DNA of 64,000 bases from Aphanomyces cochlioides (lineage: Eukaryota; Oomycota; Saprolegniomycetes; Saprolegniales; Verrucalvaceae): NCBI GenBank assembly GCA_019828595.1, contig JAHQRK010000008.1, positions 186,001-250,000 of the forward strand, read 5' to 3'. Of the stretch, positions 1 through 8,913 are shown piece after piece; position 1 is the first letter of the stretch; each line of letters opens with the position of its first letter. A model generated the notes under the pieces. It was not told the origin of the DNA, did no database searches, and saw only the letters and a program-made list of their open reading frames with translations. The position numbers and the translations under genes are program-made.

Positions 1-381
1 TTTCGCCTTTGTTTCTGCATCCACCTACAGCAAACAAAGTCAGAATCATTGTCCATTGCGACTTTTCACTACATCTGCACGATGTCGAAGCACTTGACGC
101 AGTGTATCTTCAAGTTCTTGTTTTCTTTGTCGTCCTGCGCCGTCTAGCGTCTGGTTTTGCTCTTCTCGTTCGAGTTTCTTGATCTACACAGTCCAAATTC
201 AGATGAAATTTGTTCGAGCTGTTTGACAGACCTTATCTCGCAGATCGTTGGGATCCATCTCGGCCAAGCGCGACTGCTTGCCAGTTGTACGCACAATTTT
301 GTGTTTCTTCTTCTCTTTTTCCTTTTGCTTCTTCCGAAACTGCGTCATCGGATCCGCGGTGATCTTGTCCTTCTTCCCCAT
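1..381 (-). CDS. WBP11-like spliceosomal protein, N-terminal part, continues beyond window
   Basis: The protein begins with MGKKDKITADPMTQFRKKQK (ATG at 381) and continues as a lysine-rich helix. This is the N-terminal Wbp11 domain layout seen in WW-domain-binding protein 11, a nuclear pre-mRNA splicing factor. The reading frame needs two introns. Exon 1 is 232-381 (50 codons), intron 184-231 starts GTCTGT and ends GTGTAG, exon 2 is 73-183, intron 25-72 starts GTAGTG and ends GCTGTAG, and exon 3 begins at 24 and runs off the left edge. Both introns are 48 nt and phase 0. After intron 1 the text continues IKKLEREEQN and LEDTLRQVLRHRADV, matching the helical second half of the domain. The visible part is about 95 residues; family members are much longer. 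The domain call is fairly sure, and the second intron is an inference from frame and acceptor. Confidence 0.75.
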
Positions 382-1267
382 GTTGACCGTACCAATGGAT
401 TTTCAATTGGAACGGGGGTGGAGGGTTTCAGGGGTGCAGGGGTTACCACAGGTTTTACGCACTTGAGAGGTGCAGGGTTTACGCAACAGCGTTAAAAATT
501 TATAGAGGTTTCAGGTGTCAACGTCTGAGTCAACACCACTAGGCAAAATACAAACGCTTTTGCTCTTCCCCACTTGATTCAACGTTGAAATATCTATCCT
601 TCTCGTCGCATTATTGAATATCTTTCGTGCGTCTATCCCTTACCGCCATGAGAAACACGATAGAATAAAAAACCTCGATAGCCGCGAAGTTTCAGCTCCG
701 TCGAGAATCAAACTCATGAACTTGGAAATTCCACGCATTTCAATCTGACACCTGCGTCATTCTATGTCATTTGCTGCTAGTTTACAGCCCCCTTACGTGG
801 TTCTGCTTGCAATCCCAAGACTGGTTTTGGATGGCACTTCCCAAAAAATATTATTGTTTAGAGGTTTTTGGAAAATTGTCAAGAAATGTCATCCAGTTGG
901 CGATTCCATGCTCGACGACGAAACTCTGACACGACGAGCGGATCTCGTGTCAGAGCCCAACCGTGAAGTCGTTGCTCAATCTCGACGAAGCTGAAAGAAG
1001 CCCCCCCTGTTCCCCCTTGGTTCCACCTCGGTCTTCTCTGTCTTGCTGTTCCTTGTCCCCGTTGTTCTCGCTCTCTCTAGCGTTGTCTTTCAAGTCAACT
1101 TGCACAGCGTGTTGCGCTGTAAGGTGTAGGTTTCATTGGTTATTCCGTTGGGGAGAACGAAGACCAACAAGGAAGATGACACGCGGATCGTCACAATACG
1201 CCGTTCGAATTCGTCCGTCGTCGAAAGATGAAGAGATTCGTTCCAGAAGACAATTGTCACTCGACGG
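382..1267. other. intergenic, with a G-rich GGGGTT tract
   Basis: I see no supportable gene here. Bases 412-480 hold a degenerate G-rich tract (repeated GTGCAGGGGTT and AGGGTTTC) that resembles a similar tract at 38879-38961. An ATG at 1176 opens a short frame, but nothing in it is protein-like. Confidence 0.4.
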
Positions 1268-1818
1268 ATGTATCCGTCTGCCCAACTTCTCGCCCAGCAT
1301 GCGTCCGCACATCGGACATTTCGGCTCCATTGGGCGCAGCGGCGACATGACCTGAACCAACGCCATATCCAGGAACTCGCAGCGCTCCAGATGCAGTACT
1401 TGGTGGTCATCGATGCGGAAGAGAACGCTGAAGCAGCCGCCAAACAGCAATTGCTCCAGACGCACGAATACGACCATCTCGCCTTGTGTCACTTGGTCAT
1501 TGCGTCACCAAGGGAGTTGAGCTACCATCTTCGAAACACCGTCGATGATTTCCTCGACGGCTTGCCGCCACTGCCGCCGCTCTGGACACTGACCAAGACA
1601 TCCGAAACTAAGGAGGAATCATGCTAACTAAAGTCTCGTGTAGAACGTTGCAAAGTCTGGCATTCGTCGCAAACCGCGCCGAAATTCACGACGAACGGCT
1701 TGTTGAAATGCGCCCGGAAGAGCGGCACGATGTATGTCGACGGCTCGACTCAACGCCGCCGGGTTGGGAGTTCATCGAGGCCAAGTTGTTGCTCCACGCT
1801 TTGTTCTTGTCAGGATGA
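1268..1818 (+). CDS. hypothetical protein, possibly two exons
   Basis: I do not recognise this protein. The first frame (1268-1627, 119 codons) has a charged, glutamine- and leucine-rich composition in its second half (for example DLNQRHIQELAALQMQYLVV) that looks coding, and the opposite strand does not. A second frame (1621-1818) continues with EIHDERLVEMRPEERHDV and ends in a stop at 1818. Between them lies GCTAACTAAAGTCTCGTGTAG, which reads as a branch point followed by an acceptor at about 1645, so the two parts may be joined by an intron. No convincing GT donor is visible nearby. The start is uncertain; the frame is open back to 1232. A single-exon protein or a decayed gene are alternatives. 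Confidence 0.35.
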
Positions 1819-2265
1819 GCCGCAGAGCTGGCAGATCTTGTATTCCTCGTGAGGACGACGCAATTTGCCACTTGGATCGAACCTGGTGTAGGGGGGGGTG
1901 AACAGGTTGTCGTTGATAGAAAATTGAAAAATGAACAAGTCGACTTGGGTTCATGTCGTGTACACTTTACGTATAAATTTACAACGTTAAATTTGACGTA
2001 CAATTGTGTAAAGTAAATTTTGCTTTACATTTTACTTTACAACTTGGAGATGTGACCAAACGTGTTGGAGATTGCTCAAAACTGCACGGACGATTGCTCA
2101 AAACTTGTATTTATGATCTCAATTGCACATTGTGTTGTAGCAAATTCGTCTCGTTGTGATGTTATGTAGTGCGAAGGCATTGTTGATATCATGGTGGATA
2201 ACTCAAATGCATGTGACAGTAGCCACGATGAGAAGAGTCAAACGACTTGCCTTGGGCTATCAACT

Positions 2266-2643
2266 TTACACTTTACGCGAACTGTGTGGGAGCACGGTCG
2301 AATTCACGCTTCTCACGTCGACAGCTTCGTCTACTTGGAGTTCCCTCAGATGCTGCTGTTCGCGCACGACGAGAGTGTCGTCGGGTTGTGAGTTTGTCCA
2401 ATTTCCCGTGTTCCAACTTCTAAAAATAGACTCAGTCTCCACGTCACCACCGTCGAGCGCCATGGCAGCGTTGATGTATTTCCTGTGGAGTTGCCTCTCT
2501 AGAGCTGATTTAGCTGCCATCGTCGTCAGTTTCCGTCGCTCTGGACGCCGCCCATCCGCCCAGACATGCGTCAATTTGTCATCCATTCCTCTCACTCCGA
2601 CATGTCGGTCAGGGACTTCCACCGAAGTCATGACCGTCCGCAT
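2266..2643 (-). CDS. hypothetical protein, 125 aa
   Basis: This frame starts at the ATG at 2643, only 14 bases from the divergent OYE pseudogene start at 2657. It has an ordinary mixed composition without low complexity: MRTVMTSVEVPDRHVGVRG near the start, then a basic segment with RRPERRKL, then an acidic C-terminal half. I recognise no domain, signal peptide or membrane segment. The in-frame extension up to 2727 would overlap the OYE pseudogene antisense and is less likely. The case rests only on open length and composition, so it may be a chance frame. Confidence 0.28.
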   Translation of the reverse strand: MRTVMTSVEVPDRHVGVRGMDDKLTHVWADGRRPERRKLTTMAAKSALERQLHRKYINAAMALDGGDVETESIFRSWNTGNWTNSQPDDTLVVREQQHLRELQVDEAVDVRSVNSTVLPHSSRKV

Positions 2644-2656
2644 TTCGTGACTATCA

Positions 2657-3659
2657 ATGGACCTCTTCACACCGCTCCAGGTCGGCTCTGTCCGTCTCGC
2701 CAACCGCGTGCTCATGCCGCCACTCACGCGGATCCGCGCGGGCCCGACGCATGTTCCGAACGACTTGATGAAGGAATACTACGCCCAGCGCGCGTCGGCC
2801 GGCTTGATCATCGCGGAATGCTCCATGATTGCGCCCAAGACGTCTGCGTTCTACGGCGAGCCTGGCGTGTACACGCAGGAGCAGCTCCTCCTTGGCATCC
2901 CGTGTACAACGACGGCGCGGAAAACGTCGGACCGTCCGCGATTGCCATCGACACGGATATCACGAACCCGCTGGGTTTTGCAGACGAAAAGTTGGCCAAC
3001 GCCCAGCCACGGCCTCTGGACGTCGCGGAGCTCCGTGCGCTTGCTCAGCTGTACGCGACGGCGGCCAAGAACTGCGTCGACGTTGCTGGCTTTGACGGCG
3101 TTGAAATCCACGCCGCCAATGGATATTTAATCGATTCCTTCCTCCGAGAGAGCGCCAACACGCGCACGGATCAATAAGGCGGCTCGCTTGAGAACCGCAC
3201 GCGCTTCCTGAGTGACGTGCTCGAAGCCGTGACGGCTGTCATCGGCGCCGACAAGGTTGGCATTCGCTTCTCGCCTTTGAACAGCTACAACTCGATGAAA
3301 ACGGACGACCCACTCGCGTTTAGCGAAGCCGTGGCGAACTCTCGCACCACTTCGACCTCGCCTATGTCCACGTCATGCGCGACGACTTTTTCAAGCTCCA
3401 GAAGGCCGACGTCGTGCCGATCTTCCGCCAGCATTTCAAGAACACGTTGATTGTCAACATGGGCAACACCAAGGACGAAGCGAACGCTGGCATCGCCGCC
3501 GGTCTCTTCGACGCCGTCACGTTCGGCACGCCATTTCTTGCCAATCCCGACTTGCCGCTGCGGTTGAAACTCGACGCGCCGCTCAATCAGCCACACACGT
3601 CGACGTTCTATGTCGGAGGCGCCAACGGCTACACGGATTATCCCTTCTTATCCTCGTGA
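2657..3659 (+). pseudogene. old yellow enzyme (NADPH:flavin oxidoreductase) pseudogene
   Basis: This is a decayed paralogue of the two intact OYE genes next to it. Frame 1 begins MDLFTPLQVGSVRLANRVLM and follows the intact protein to about residue 80. There roughly 25-30 codons (the part containing QIWHAGR) are missing and the frame shifts near 2890. The continuing frame carries the active-site HAANGYLID segment and then a TAA at 3175-3177 where the intact copies have the tyrosine codon of DQYGGS. A second shift near 3345 leads into the C-terminal part ending at 3659 (GYTDYPFLSS). At least three lesions make it non-functional. It is convergent with the intact minus-strand copy, 84 bases away, and more diverged from both intact copies than they are from each other. 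Confidence 0.93.
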
Positions 3660-3743
3660 CGCATACGAATTTACACTCCATAAGCGTTAACGATAAGCTA
3701 AAAATAGATTCACGTAGCCAATCGCAGTCGAGTTTGGAAAAAC

Positions 3744-4817
3744 TTAGGAACTCCAGAAGGGATAGTCGGTGTAGCCCTTGGCGCCTGGCGTGTAGAACGT
3801 CGACGAGTCGGGCGTGTTGAGCTCGGCGCCCTTTTCAAAGCGGGCGGGCAAGTCAGGGTTCGCCAAGAACGACGTGCCGAAAGCCACGGCGTCGAACAAA
3901 CCAGCGGCAATGCCAGCGTTCGCTTCGTCCTTGGTGTAGCCCATGTTGACAATCAACGTGTTCTTGAAGTGTTGACGGAAGATCGGCACGACGTCGCCCT
4001 TTTGGGCTTGGAAGAAATCGGCGCGCATGGCATGGAGGTAGGCCAAGTTGTACTTTTGAGAGATCTTGGCGACGGCTTCAGAGAGAGCGGCGGGGTCGCT
4101 GTCGACCATCGAGTTGTAGCTGTTGAGAGGCGAGAAACGAATGCCGACGCGGTCAGCACCGACGGCCGCCGTCACGGCTTCGAGCACTTCGCTCAGGAAA
4201 CGCGTGCGGTTTTCAAGCGAGCCGCCGTATTGATCCGTGCGCTTGTTGCTGCCGTCACGGAGGAATTGATCGATCAAATAGCCGTTGGCGCCATGAACTT
4301 CGATACCGTCAAAGCCCGCAACTTCGATCGAGTTCTTGGCGGCGGTGGCGTACGCTTGGACGATCGCGGGGATTTCATCGACGCGGAGTTCGCGAGGTTG
4401 GACGTTGGGGACCTTGCCCTTGGTAGTATGGACTTCGCCTTCAATTACGATCGCAGAAGGAGCGACGTTTTCAGCGCCTTCGTTGCAGTCAGGGTGAGCC
4501 GCACGACCAGCGTGCCAGATTTGCATGAAGATCTTGCCGCCCTTGGCATGGACAGAGTCGGTGATTTCCTTCCACTTGAGCAATTGTTCTTGGGTGTAGA
4601 CGCCAGGTTCGCCATAGAACGCCGACGTGTTGGGCAAGATCATCGAGCATTCCGTGATGAGGAGACCACCGGAGGCACGTTGGGTGTAGTATTCCTTCAT
4701 CAAGTCATTCGGGACGTGCGTGGGGCCGGCGCGCGTGCGGGTCAAAGGGGCGAGGAGAATGCGGTTGGCCAAGTGGTTGGCGCCGACTTGGATGGGCGTG
4801 AAGAGGTCAGCAGCCAT
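3744..4817 (-). CDS. old yellow enzyme family oxidoreductase, copy A (357 aa)
   Basis: This is a complete FMN-dependent ene-reductase of the old yellow enzyme / 12-oxophytodienoate reductase family, which reduces activated C=C bonds with NADPH; no targeting signal is visible, so it is probably cytosolic. It is one exon. Landmarks: PLTRTRAGP near residue 24 (the flavin-tuning threonine), QIWHAGR at 99-105, the substrate-anchoring pair in VHGANGY (His175, Asn178) with the proton-donor Tyr180, and DQYGGSLENR at 195. All family landmarks are present and the length is normal. ATG 4817 is chosen because it aligns with family N-termini and lies 8 bases downstream of an oomycete initiator; the in-frame extension upstream has no ATG. 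The tail reads YPFWSS. It is the minus-strand arm of a 1.1-kb inverted repeat with copy B; I saw one base difference (Thr132 here, Pro132 in copy B). Confidence 0.96.
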   Translation of the reverse strand: MAADLFTPIQVGANHLANRILLAPLTRTRAGPTHVPNDLMKEYYTQRASGGLLITECSMILPNTSAFYGEPGVYTQEQLLKWKEITDSVHAKGGKIFMQIWHAGRAAHPDCNEGAENVAPSAIVIEGEVHTTKGKVPNVQPRELRVDEIPAIVQAYATAAKNSIEVAGFDGIEVHGANGYLIDQFLRDGSNKRTDQYGGSLENRTRFLSEVLEAVTAAVGADRVGIRFSPLNSYNSMVDSDPAALSEAVAKISQKYNLAYLHAMRADFFQAQKGDVVPIFRQHFKNTLIVNMGYTKDEANAGIAAGLFDAVAFGTSFLANPDLPARFEKGAELNTPDSSTFYTPGAKGYTDYPFWSS

Positions 4818-4863
4818 GGCGGTTGATGTCAAATTGAAAAATGAGCTCACGGGCGACGGAGAG
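3756..4863 (-). repeat. inverted repeat, left arm (1,108 bp)
   Basis: This arm is the reverse complement of 6443-7550. It covers the whole OYE coding region except the last codons, plus 46 bases of 5' leader including the initiator. Four blocks of 60 bases that I compared base by base were identical in three cases and differed by one base in the fourth. Both arms have exactly the same length, so there are no net indels. Homology stops abruptly at both ends. Confidence 0.93.
4826..4848 (-). promoter_or_regulatory. oomycete-type initiator of OYE copy A
   Basis: On the minus strand this reads CTCATTTTTCAATTTGAC, a close match to the oomycete core-promoter initiator (about YTCATTYYNCAWTTT). It sits just upstream of the ATG at 4817, so the 5' leader would be very short. 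The same element lies before copy B. Confidence 0.7.
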
Positions 4864-6442
4864 GCTGCAAATCATGGAGACTTCACTGGAAGTTTATTCT
4901 GGGTGCATGATTAGCCATGGACGAAACAGTGTGGCTATGTTTAGGAGATGGTAATCAACGAAATATTTATTGTTGGCAATATATTTTTAATTGACAAAGC
5001 CCATAGAGAATTGCGATTTTGGTTAAAAATATATTGTTGAAATTATTGTACTGGAAGAGCGAAACCGAGATCTTACGAGCTGCCAGCTCGCGGTTGATAG
5101 GATTTCTTATGACTCTTAAGAACAGTCGTGGACTTTAGCAACGAGGATTGGTGGAAATGCTCGAGATAAAATAAAGATCTTGATCAGCACTGTAACAAAT
5201 GAGAAATAAATAATTGTTTTGAATTTTCAGTATACTTTACCGTATAATGTTTGTAACAGAATGTGAACACTATACCATGACGTTGTGTTGACGATAGCCT
5301 TTCGATCACGAACTCCAACATAATCTTTCACGCATCAATACGATGGACTCGAATTCGTTGCGAAGACAAGATTGACCGCTGAAAGCTTTGCTGAATACTC
5401 TCTCGTGGTACATAAATATTCACCTCGATCTACTTTACGTAAAGTGCTTGAAAGTTGACAAAACGCCCTTTGTTCTCCTCACTCACATCCACCAGCGGAG
5501 ATGGCATACATAGTACATGCAGCTTTGCGGTGGATAAAACCATATCGTCGCCGTACGAATGGTTCTACAGATGCTTTCAGACTCACTTGGAGCAAAAGGC
5601 TACGACGAAGGCGATCTCGAAGCTTACCAGGCCTTGGCAAACTCCATTTCTATAGCAGTGACCACGACAATGGACTCAAAATGACTGGAATAGAGCAACG
5701 ATCTTGGAAAGCACAGGAACAATCAATGTCCCTCTGTCGTCGCCTTGAAACTGTTCGACAAATATAGATTCCAAGGCTTCTTGGCCAGGCCAGCGCCATG
5801 TCATGAGCCGAAGGCCAACGAACGGAGCGGTTGACGATATGGGAATAAGATTCCCCTCTTTTCATCCCAAATTTAGCACCAGTCTCGAGCGTTCTTAGGA
5901 TTGCCAGCGTATTTTAGCGCTTGAATGCGATACCTTCGCCGTGATTCTCCCTCGTTAGTCCATTCAATCCGCTCAAAGGCACTAGAGTCATGCCGGACAG
6001 TCCGTGCGATCTACGGTACCGCCATTTCAACGAGACAGAACACATAAAGTTTCAATAGGTAAAATATAAATTATTAAAGGAACTCACGACCAGAGTCATT
6101 AAAGAGTATCAGCTTGTCAAACAATCAAACCGTTTAATTGAAGGCTTGGCCTCCGTCTACTCGTGTAGTCTTCTAGCTGGATAAACTTATGATTTAGTGG
6201 TCAAAGATCTCCCTTCAGCAGAATCCGATTGAGAATTACAAGCGCAATGCCAGAGATATGAGACATATCCTGTTTAAATTCATATTATTAGAATATTTGT
6301 TTATATAGGATATTACTTTAAATAAGTAATCTGTTGTGATAAAAGATCTCACGGATCTTACAGTACGTGGCAAAGATAGATCATCCTCGGCCAAAGACCT
6401 CGTTGGAACTAACTTCCATGGGAAAACCCCTCGCCGTTGCGT
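4864..6442. other. spacer of the OYE inverted repeat
   Basis: This 1,579-base AT-rich stretch separates the two repeat arms. I see no supportable gene, RNA or transposon end in it; the open frames between 5455 and 5865 have no protein-like character. Confidence 0.5.
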
Positions 6443-7550
6443 CTCTCCGTCGCCCGTGAGCTCATTTTTCAATTTGACATCAACCGCCATGGCTGCTGAC
6501 CTCTTCACGCCCATCCAAGTCGGCGCCAACCACTTGGCCAACCGCATTCTCCTCGCCCCTTTGACCCGCACGCGCGCCGGCCCCACGCACGTCCCGAATG
6601 ACTTGATGAAGGAATACTACACCCAACGTGCCTCCGGTGGTCTCCTCATCACGGAATGCTCGATGATCTTGCCCAACACGTCGGCGTTCTATGGCGAACC
6701 TGGCGTCTACACCCAAGAACAATTGCTCAAGTGGAAGGAAATCACCGACTCTGTCCATGCCAAGGGCGGCAAGATCTTCATGCAAATCTGGCACGCTGGT
6801 CGTGCGGCTCACCCTGACTGCAACGAAGGCGCTGAAAACGTCGCTCCTTCTGCGATCGTAATTGAAGGCGAAGTCCATACTCCCAAGGGCAAGGTCCCCA
6901 ACGTCCAACCTCGCGAACTCCGCGTCGATGAAATCCCCGCGATCGTCCAAGCGTACGCCACCGCCGCCAAGAACTCGATCGAAGTTGCGGGCTTTGACGG
7001 TATCGAAGTTCATGGCGCCAACGGCTATTTGATCGATCAATTCCTCCGTGACGGCAGCAACAAGCGCACGGATCAATACGGCGGCTCGCTTGAAAACCGC
7101 ACGCGTTTCCTGAGCGAAGTGCTCGAAGCCGTGACGGCGGCCGTCGGTGCTGACCGCGTCGGCATTCGTTTCTCGCCTCTCAACAGCTACAACTCGATGG
7201 TCGACAGCGACCCCGCCGCTCTCTCTGAAGCCGTCGCCAAGATCTCTCAAAAGTACAACTTGGCCTACCTCCATGCCATGCGCGCCGATTTCTTCCAAGC
7301 CCAAAAGGGCGACGTCGTGCCGATCTTCCGTCAACACTTCAAGAACACGTTGATTGTCAACATGGGCTACACCAAGGACGAAGCGAACGCTGGCATTGCC
7401 GCTGGTTTGTTCGACGCCGTGGCTTTCGGCACGTCGTTCTTGGCGAACCCTGACTTGCCCGCCCGCTTTGAAAAGGGCGCCGAGCTCAACACGCCCGACT
7501 CGTCGACGTTCTACACGCCAGGCGCCAAGGGCTACACCGACTATCCCTTC
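6443..7550 (+). repeat. inverted repeat, right arm (1,108 bp)
   Basis: This is the reverse complement of 3756-4863, starting in CTCTCCGTCGCCCGTGAG and ending at the CTATCCCTTC that precedes the divergent last codons of the two OYE genes. The near-identity covers synonymous positions and the leader, pointing to very recent duplication or ongoing gene conversion. Confidence 0.93.
6461..6478 (+). promoter_or_regulatory. oomycete-type initiator of OYE copy B
   Basis: CTCATTTTTCAATTTGAC lies 11-28 bases before the ATG at 6489. It matches the oomycete initiator consensus and lies inside the duplicated arm, so both copies carry the same core promoter but different sequence further upstream. Confidence 0.7.
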
Positions 7551-7559
7551 CTGTCTTAA
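6489..7559 (+). CDS. old yellow enzyme family oxidoreductase, copy B (356 aa)
   Basis: This is the plus-strand twin of the OYE gene at 3744-4817 and carries the same FMN/NADPH ene-reductase landmarks: Thr26, QIWHAGR at 99-105, His175/Asn178/Tyr180 in VHGANGY, and DQYGGS at 195. ATG 6489 is preferred over the longer open frame starting near 6336, because that extension has no ATG and would read through the initiator. The protein differs from copy A in residue 132 (Pro) and in the tail (YPFLS). The upstream region beyond 6443 is unrelated to that of copy A, so regulation of the two copies may differ despite near-identical products. Confidence 0.96.
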   Translation: MAADLFTPIQVGANHLANRILLAPLTRTRAGPTHVPNDLMKEYYTQRASGGLLITECSMILPNTSAFYGEPGVYTQEQLLKWKEITDSVHAKGGKIFMQIWHAGRAAHPDCNEGAENVAPSAIVIEGEVHTPKGKVPNVQPRELRVDEIPAIVQAYATAAKNSIEVAGFDGIEVHGANGYLIDQFLRDGSNKRTDQYGGSLENRTRFLSEVLEAVTAAVGADRVGIRFSPLNSYNSMVDSDPAALSEAVAKISQKYNLAYLHAMRADFFQAQKGDVVPIFRQHFKNTLIVNMGYTKDEANAGIAAGLFDAVAFGTSFLANPDLPARFEKGAELNTPDSSTFYTPGAKGYTDYPFLS

Positions 7560-7673
7560 AGGCGACATGCCGAAGCTGCATCTTTCAACTAGAAAAAAAT
7601 ATCATTAGTTCCATCAACCTTATCGTCGCCTGGAATTTTACCAACGACCAACGACGACACTGCTCGTGGAGCT

Positions 7674-7949
7674 TTATCCTCTCTCGCCTTCCATCATGGA
7701 GCCAAGTCTTTGTCCTACGTGGTCGTCGCTCGCGTTTGACAATTCCGCATCACTGAACCTCATTTGTGCTTCATCGTGGCCGGCTGGCCATCCATGACCT
7801 GAATGAGAAATGGATGGGCGTTGCAACCGTCGACATTGATGGCTGGCAGCAGTCAACGCCCCAGGGAGACCTTCTGACGTGGCGAGCACAGCGAAGGCAA
7901 GGAGAAACATCAGGTCAAGGACAGATCTACGAGAGTCAAAGCAGTTCAT
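7674..7949 (-). CDS. possible small secreted protein (91 aa), weak
   Basis: The frame starts with MNCFDSRRSVLDLMFLLAFA and continues VLATSEG, which reads as a basic n-region, a hydrophobic core and a plausible signal-peptidase site near residue 27. The remainder is polar and ends MMEGERG, with no recognisable domain; only one cysteine follows the signal. The start codon lies 10 bases after the mitochondrial carrier stop on the same strand, which is very tight for a separate eukaryotic gene, so this could be 3' UTR of the carrier. An internal GT...CAG segment in the first half would splice out cleanly, so the gene model is open. No RxLR- or CRN-type motif is visible. Confidence 0.28.
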   Translation of the reverse strand: MNCFDSRRSVLDLMFLLAFAVLATSEGLPGALTAASHQCRRLQRPSISHSGHGWPAGHDEAQMRFSDAELSNASDDHVGQRLGSMMEGERG

Positions 7950-7958
7950 TTTCAGTAT

Positions 7959-8913
7959 TTATTGCATGAGAAGTTCGTATTCAGCCGAGTTGAGGTATTG
8001 CATGGTGCGTTCGTAGACGAGAAAGGTCACGGCGCTGACGGGGAAAGCGCGGAGGATTGTAGCGCCAAAACCTTTGAGGAGGAAGCGCGGTCCTTCGAGC
8101 GCTAAATGATGGCGAACGAGTTCAATTGTCGTCCTCTGGGCATTGGCTGGCTGGCTCTGCACGAGTGTCTTGACAACATCGACAGGCTGCGTCACCATCC
8201 ATGATAAACTGCCCGCTAAACCCCCTGCCATGAGCAAATTCGTTGTCGTTTCCTACACAAAGCGATGAGAATCTCGTCGACACAGAAGAGACTTACGTTG
8301 TCGGGTTGACCACCTGTGAAGGCATCTTTCAGCACTTCGTAGCTGTAAAAGTACGAGCCAAACGCAGGCACATCGCGCAGTACTTGAAGCGTCGTGCCGC
8401 GATAGACGCCGCGAATGCCTTCTGCTTTGAGTATGTCGCGAAAGCACGTCAGTGACGAGTAATTGCTTGGGTATTTGTGGACTTGCATCGTAATTTTCAC
8501 CAATTCAGCTGGCGCGGCAAACGAGACCTAATAACAATGCGTTCAAAATTCCTGTCATTGGTCACATTTCGTACTTGGAACAAGCCTGCTGTCGCGCCTG
8601 CAATGAGTTGTTGCGCGGGTGTCATTTTGTTGTTTTCATCTGCGAGAAGTCGTGACATTTGGCCGTAGACGGCAAAAACGACAGCGTTGATTGGCGCATT
8701 GCTCACGATGGGACTCAACATGCCTTTGTAAAAACCTTTCACGCCTTCGGACGCTGCGAGCGCTTGGCAAGAGCCTAGAAAACCGAGGCGGTTCGTTGGA
8801 CTTTGTGTTTGGAGCATCACTTTGATCGTGTCGAGCGGATGACCTGCAACAATCCCCGCGACGCCGCCGATAGTGCCCGCATTCAAATCTTTCACAATTT
8901 CGATCCATTCCAT
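7959..8913 (-). CDS. mitochondrial carrier family protein (287 aa, 3 exons)
   Basis: Mitochondrial inner-membrane solute carrier with the three tandem two-helix repeats of the SLC25 family. Exons are 8575-8913, 8297-8527 and 7959-8252, with introns of 47 and 44 nt (GTACGA...TTAG and GTAAGT...TGTAG), both phase 0. The signature PX(D/E)XX(K/R) occurs once per repeat: HPLDTIKVMLQ, APAELVKITMQ and QPVDVVKTLVQ. Glycine-rich first helices (GTIGGVAGIVAG, AGATAGLFQ, MAGGLAGSL) begin each repeat. The sequence is most like the carnitine/basic amino-acid carrier branch (SLC25A20/29/45-48 type), but the substrate cannot be assigned from sequence alone. ATG 8913 gives the normal short N-terminus; an in-frame upstream extension to 8946 is unlikely. 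The length is typical for the family. Confidence 0.95.

Noticed and set aside
3969..4826. Long plus-strand open frame (285 codons) opposite OYE copy A
   Set aside because: It is the antisense shadow of a strongly coding gene; the matching shadow (362 codons) exists opposite copy B at 6480-7568. Neither has a recognisable domain.
6236..6586. Minus-strand frame crossing the right arm boundary of the OYE inverted repeat
   Set aside because: It is antisense to the OYE copy B start and runs into unrelated AT-rich sequence; no coding character.
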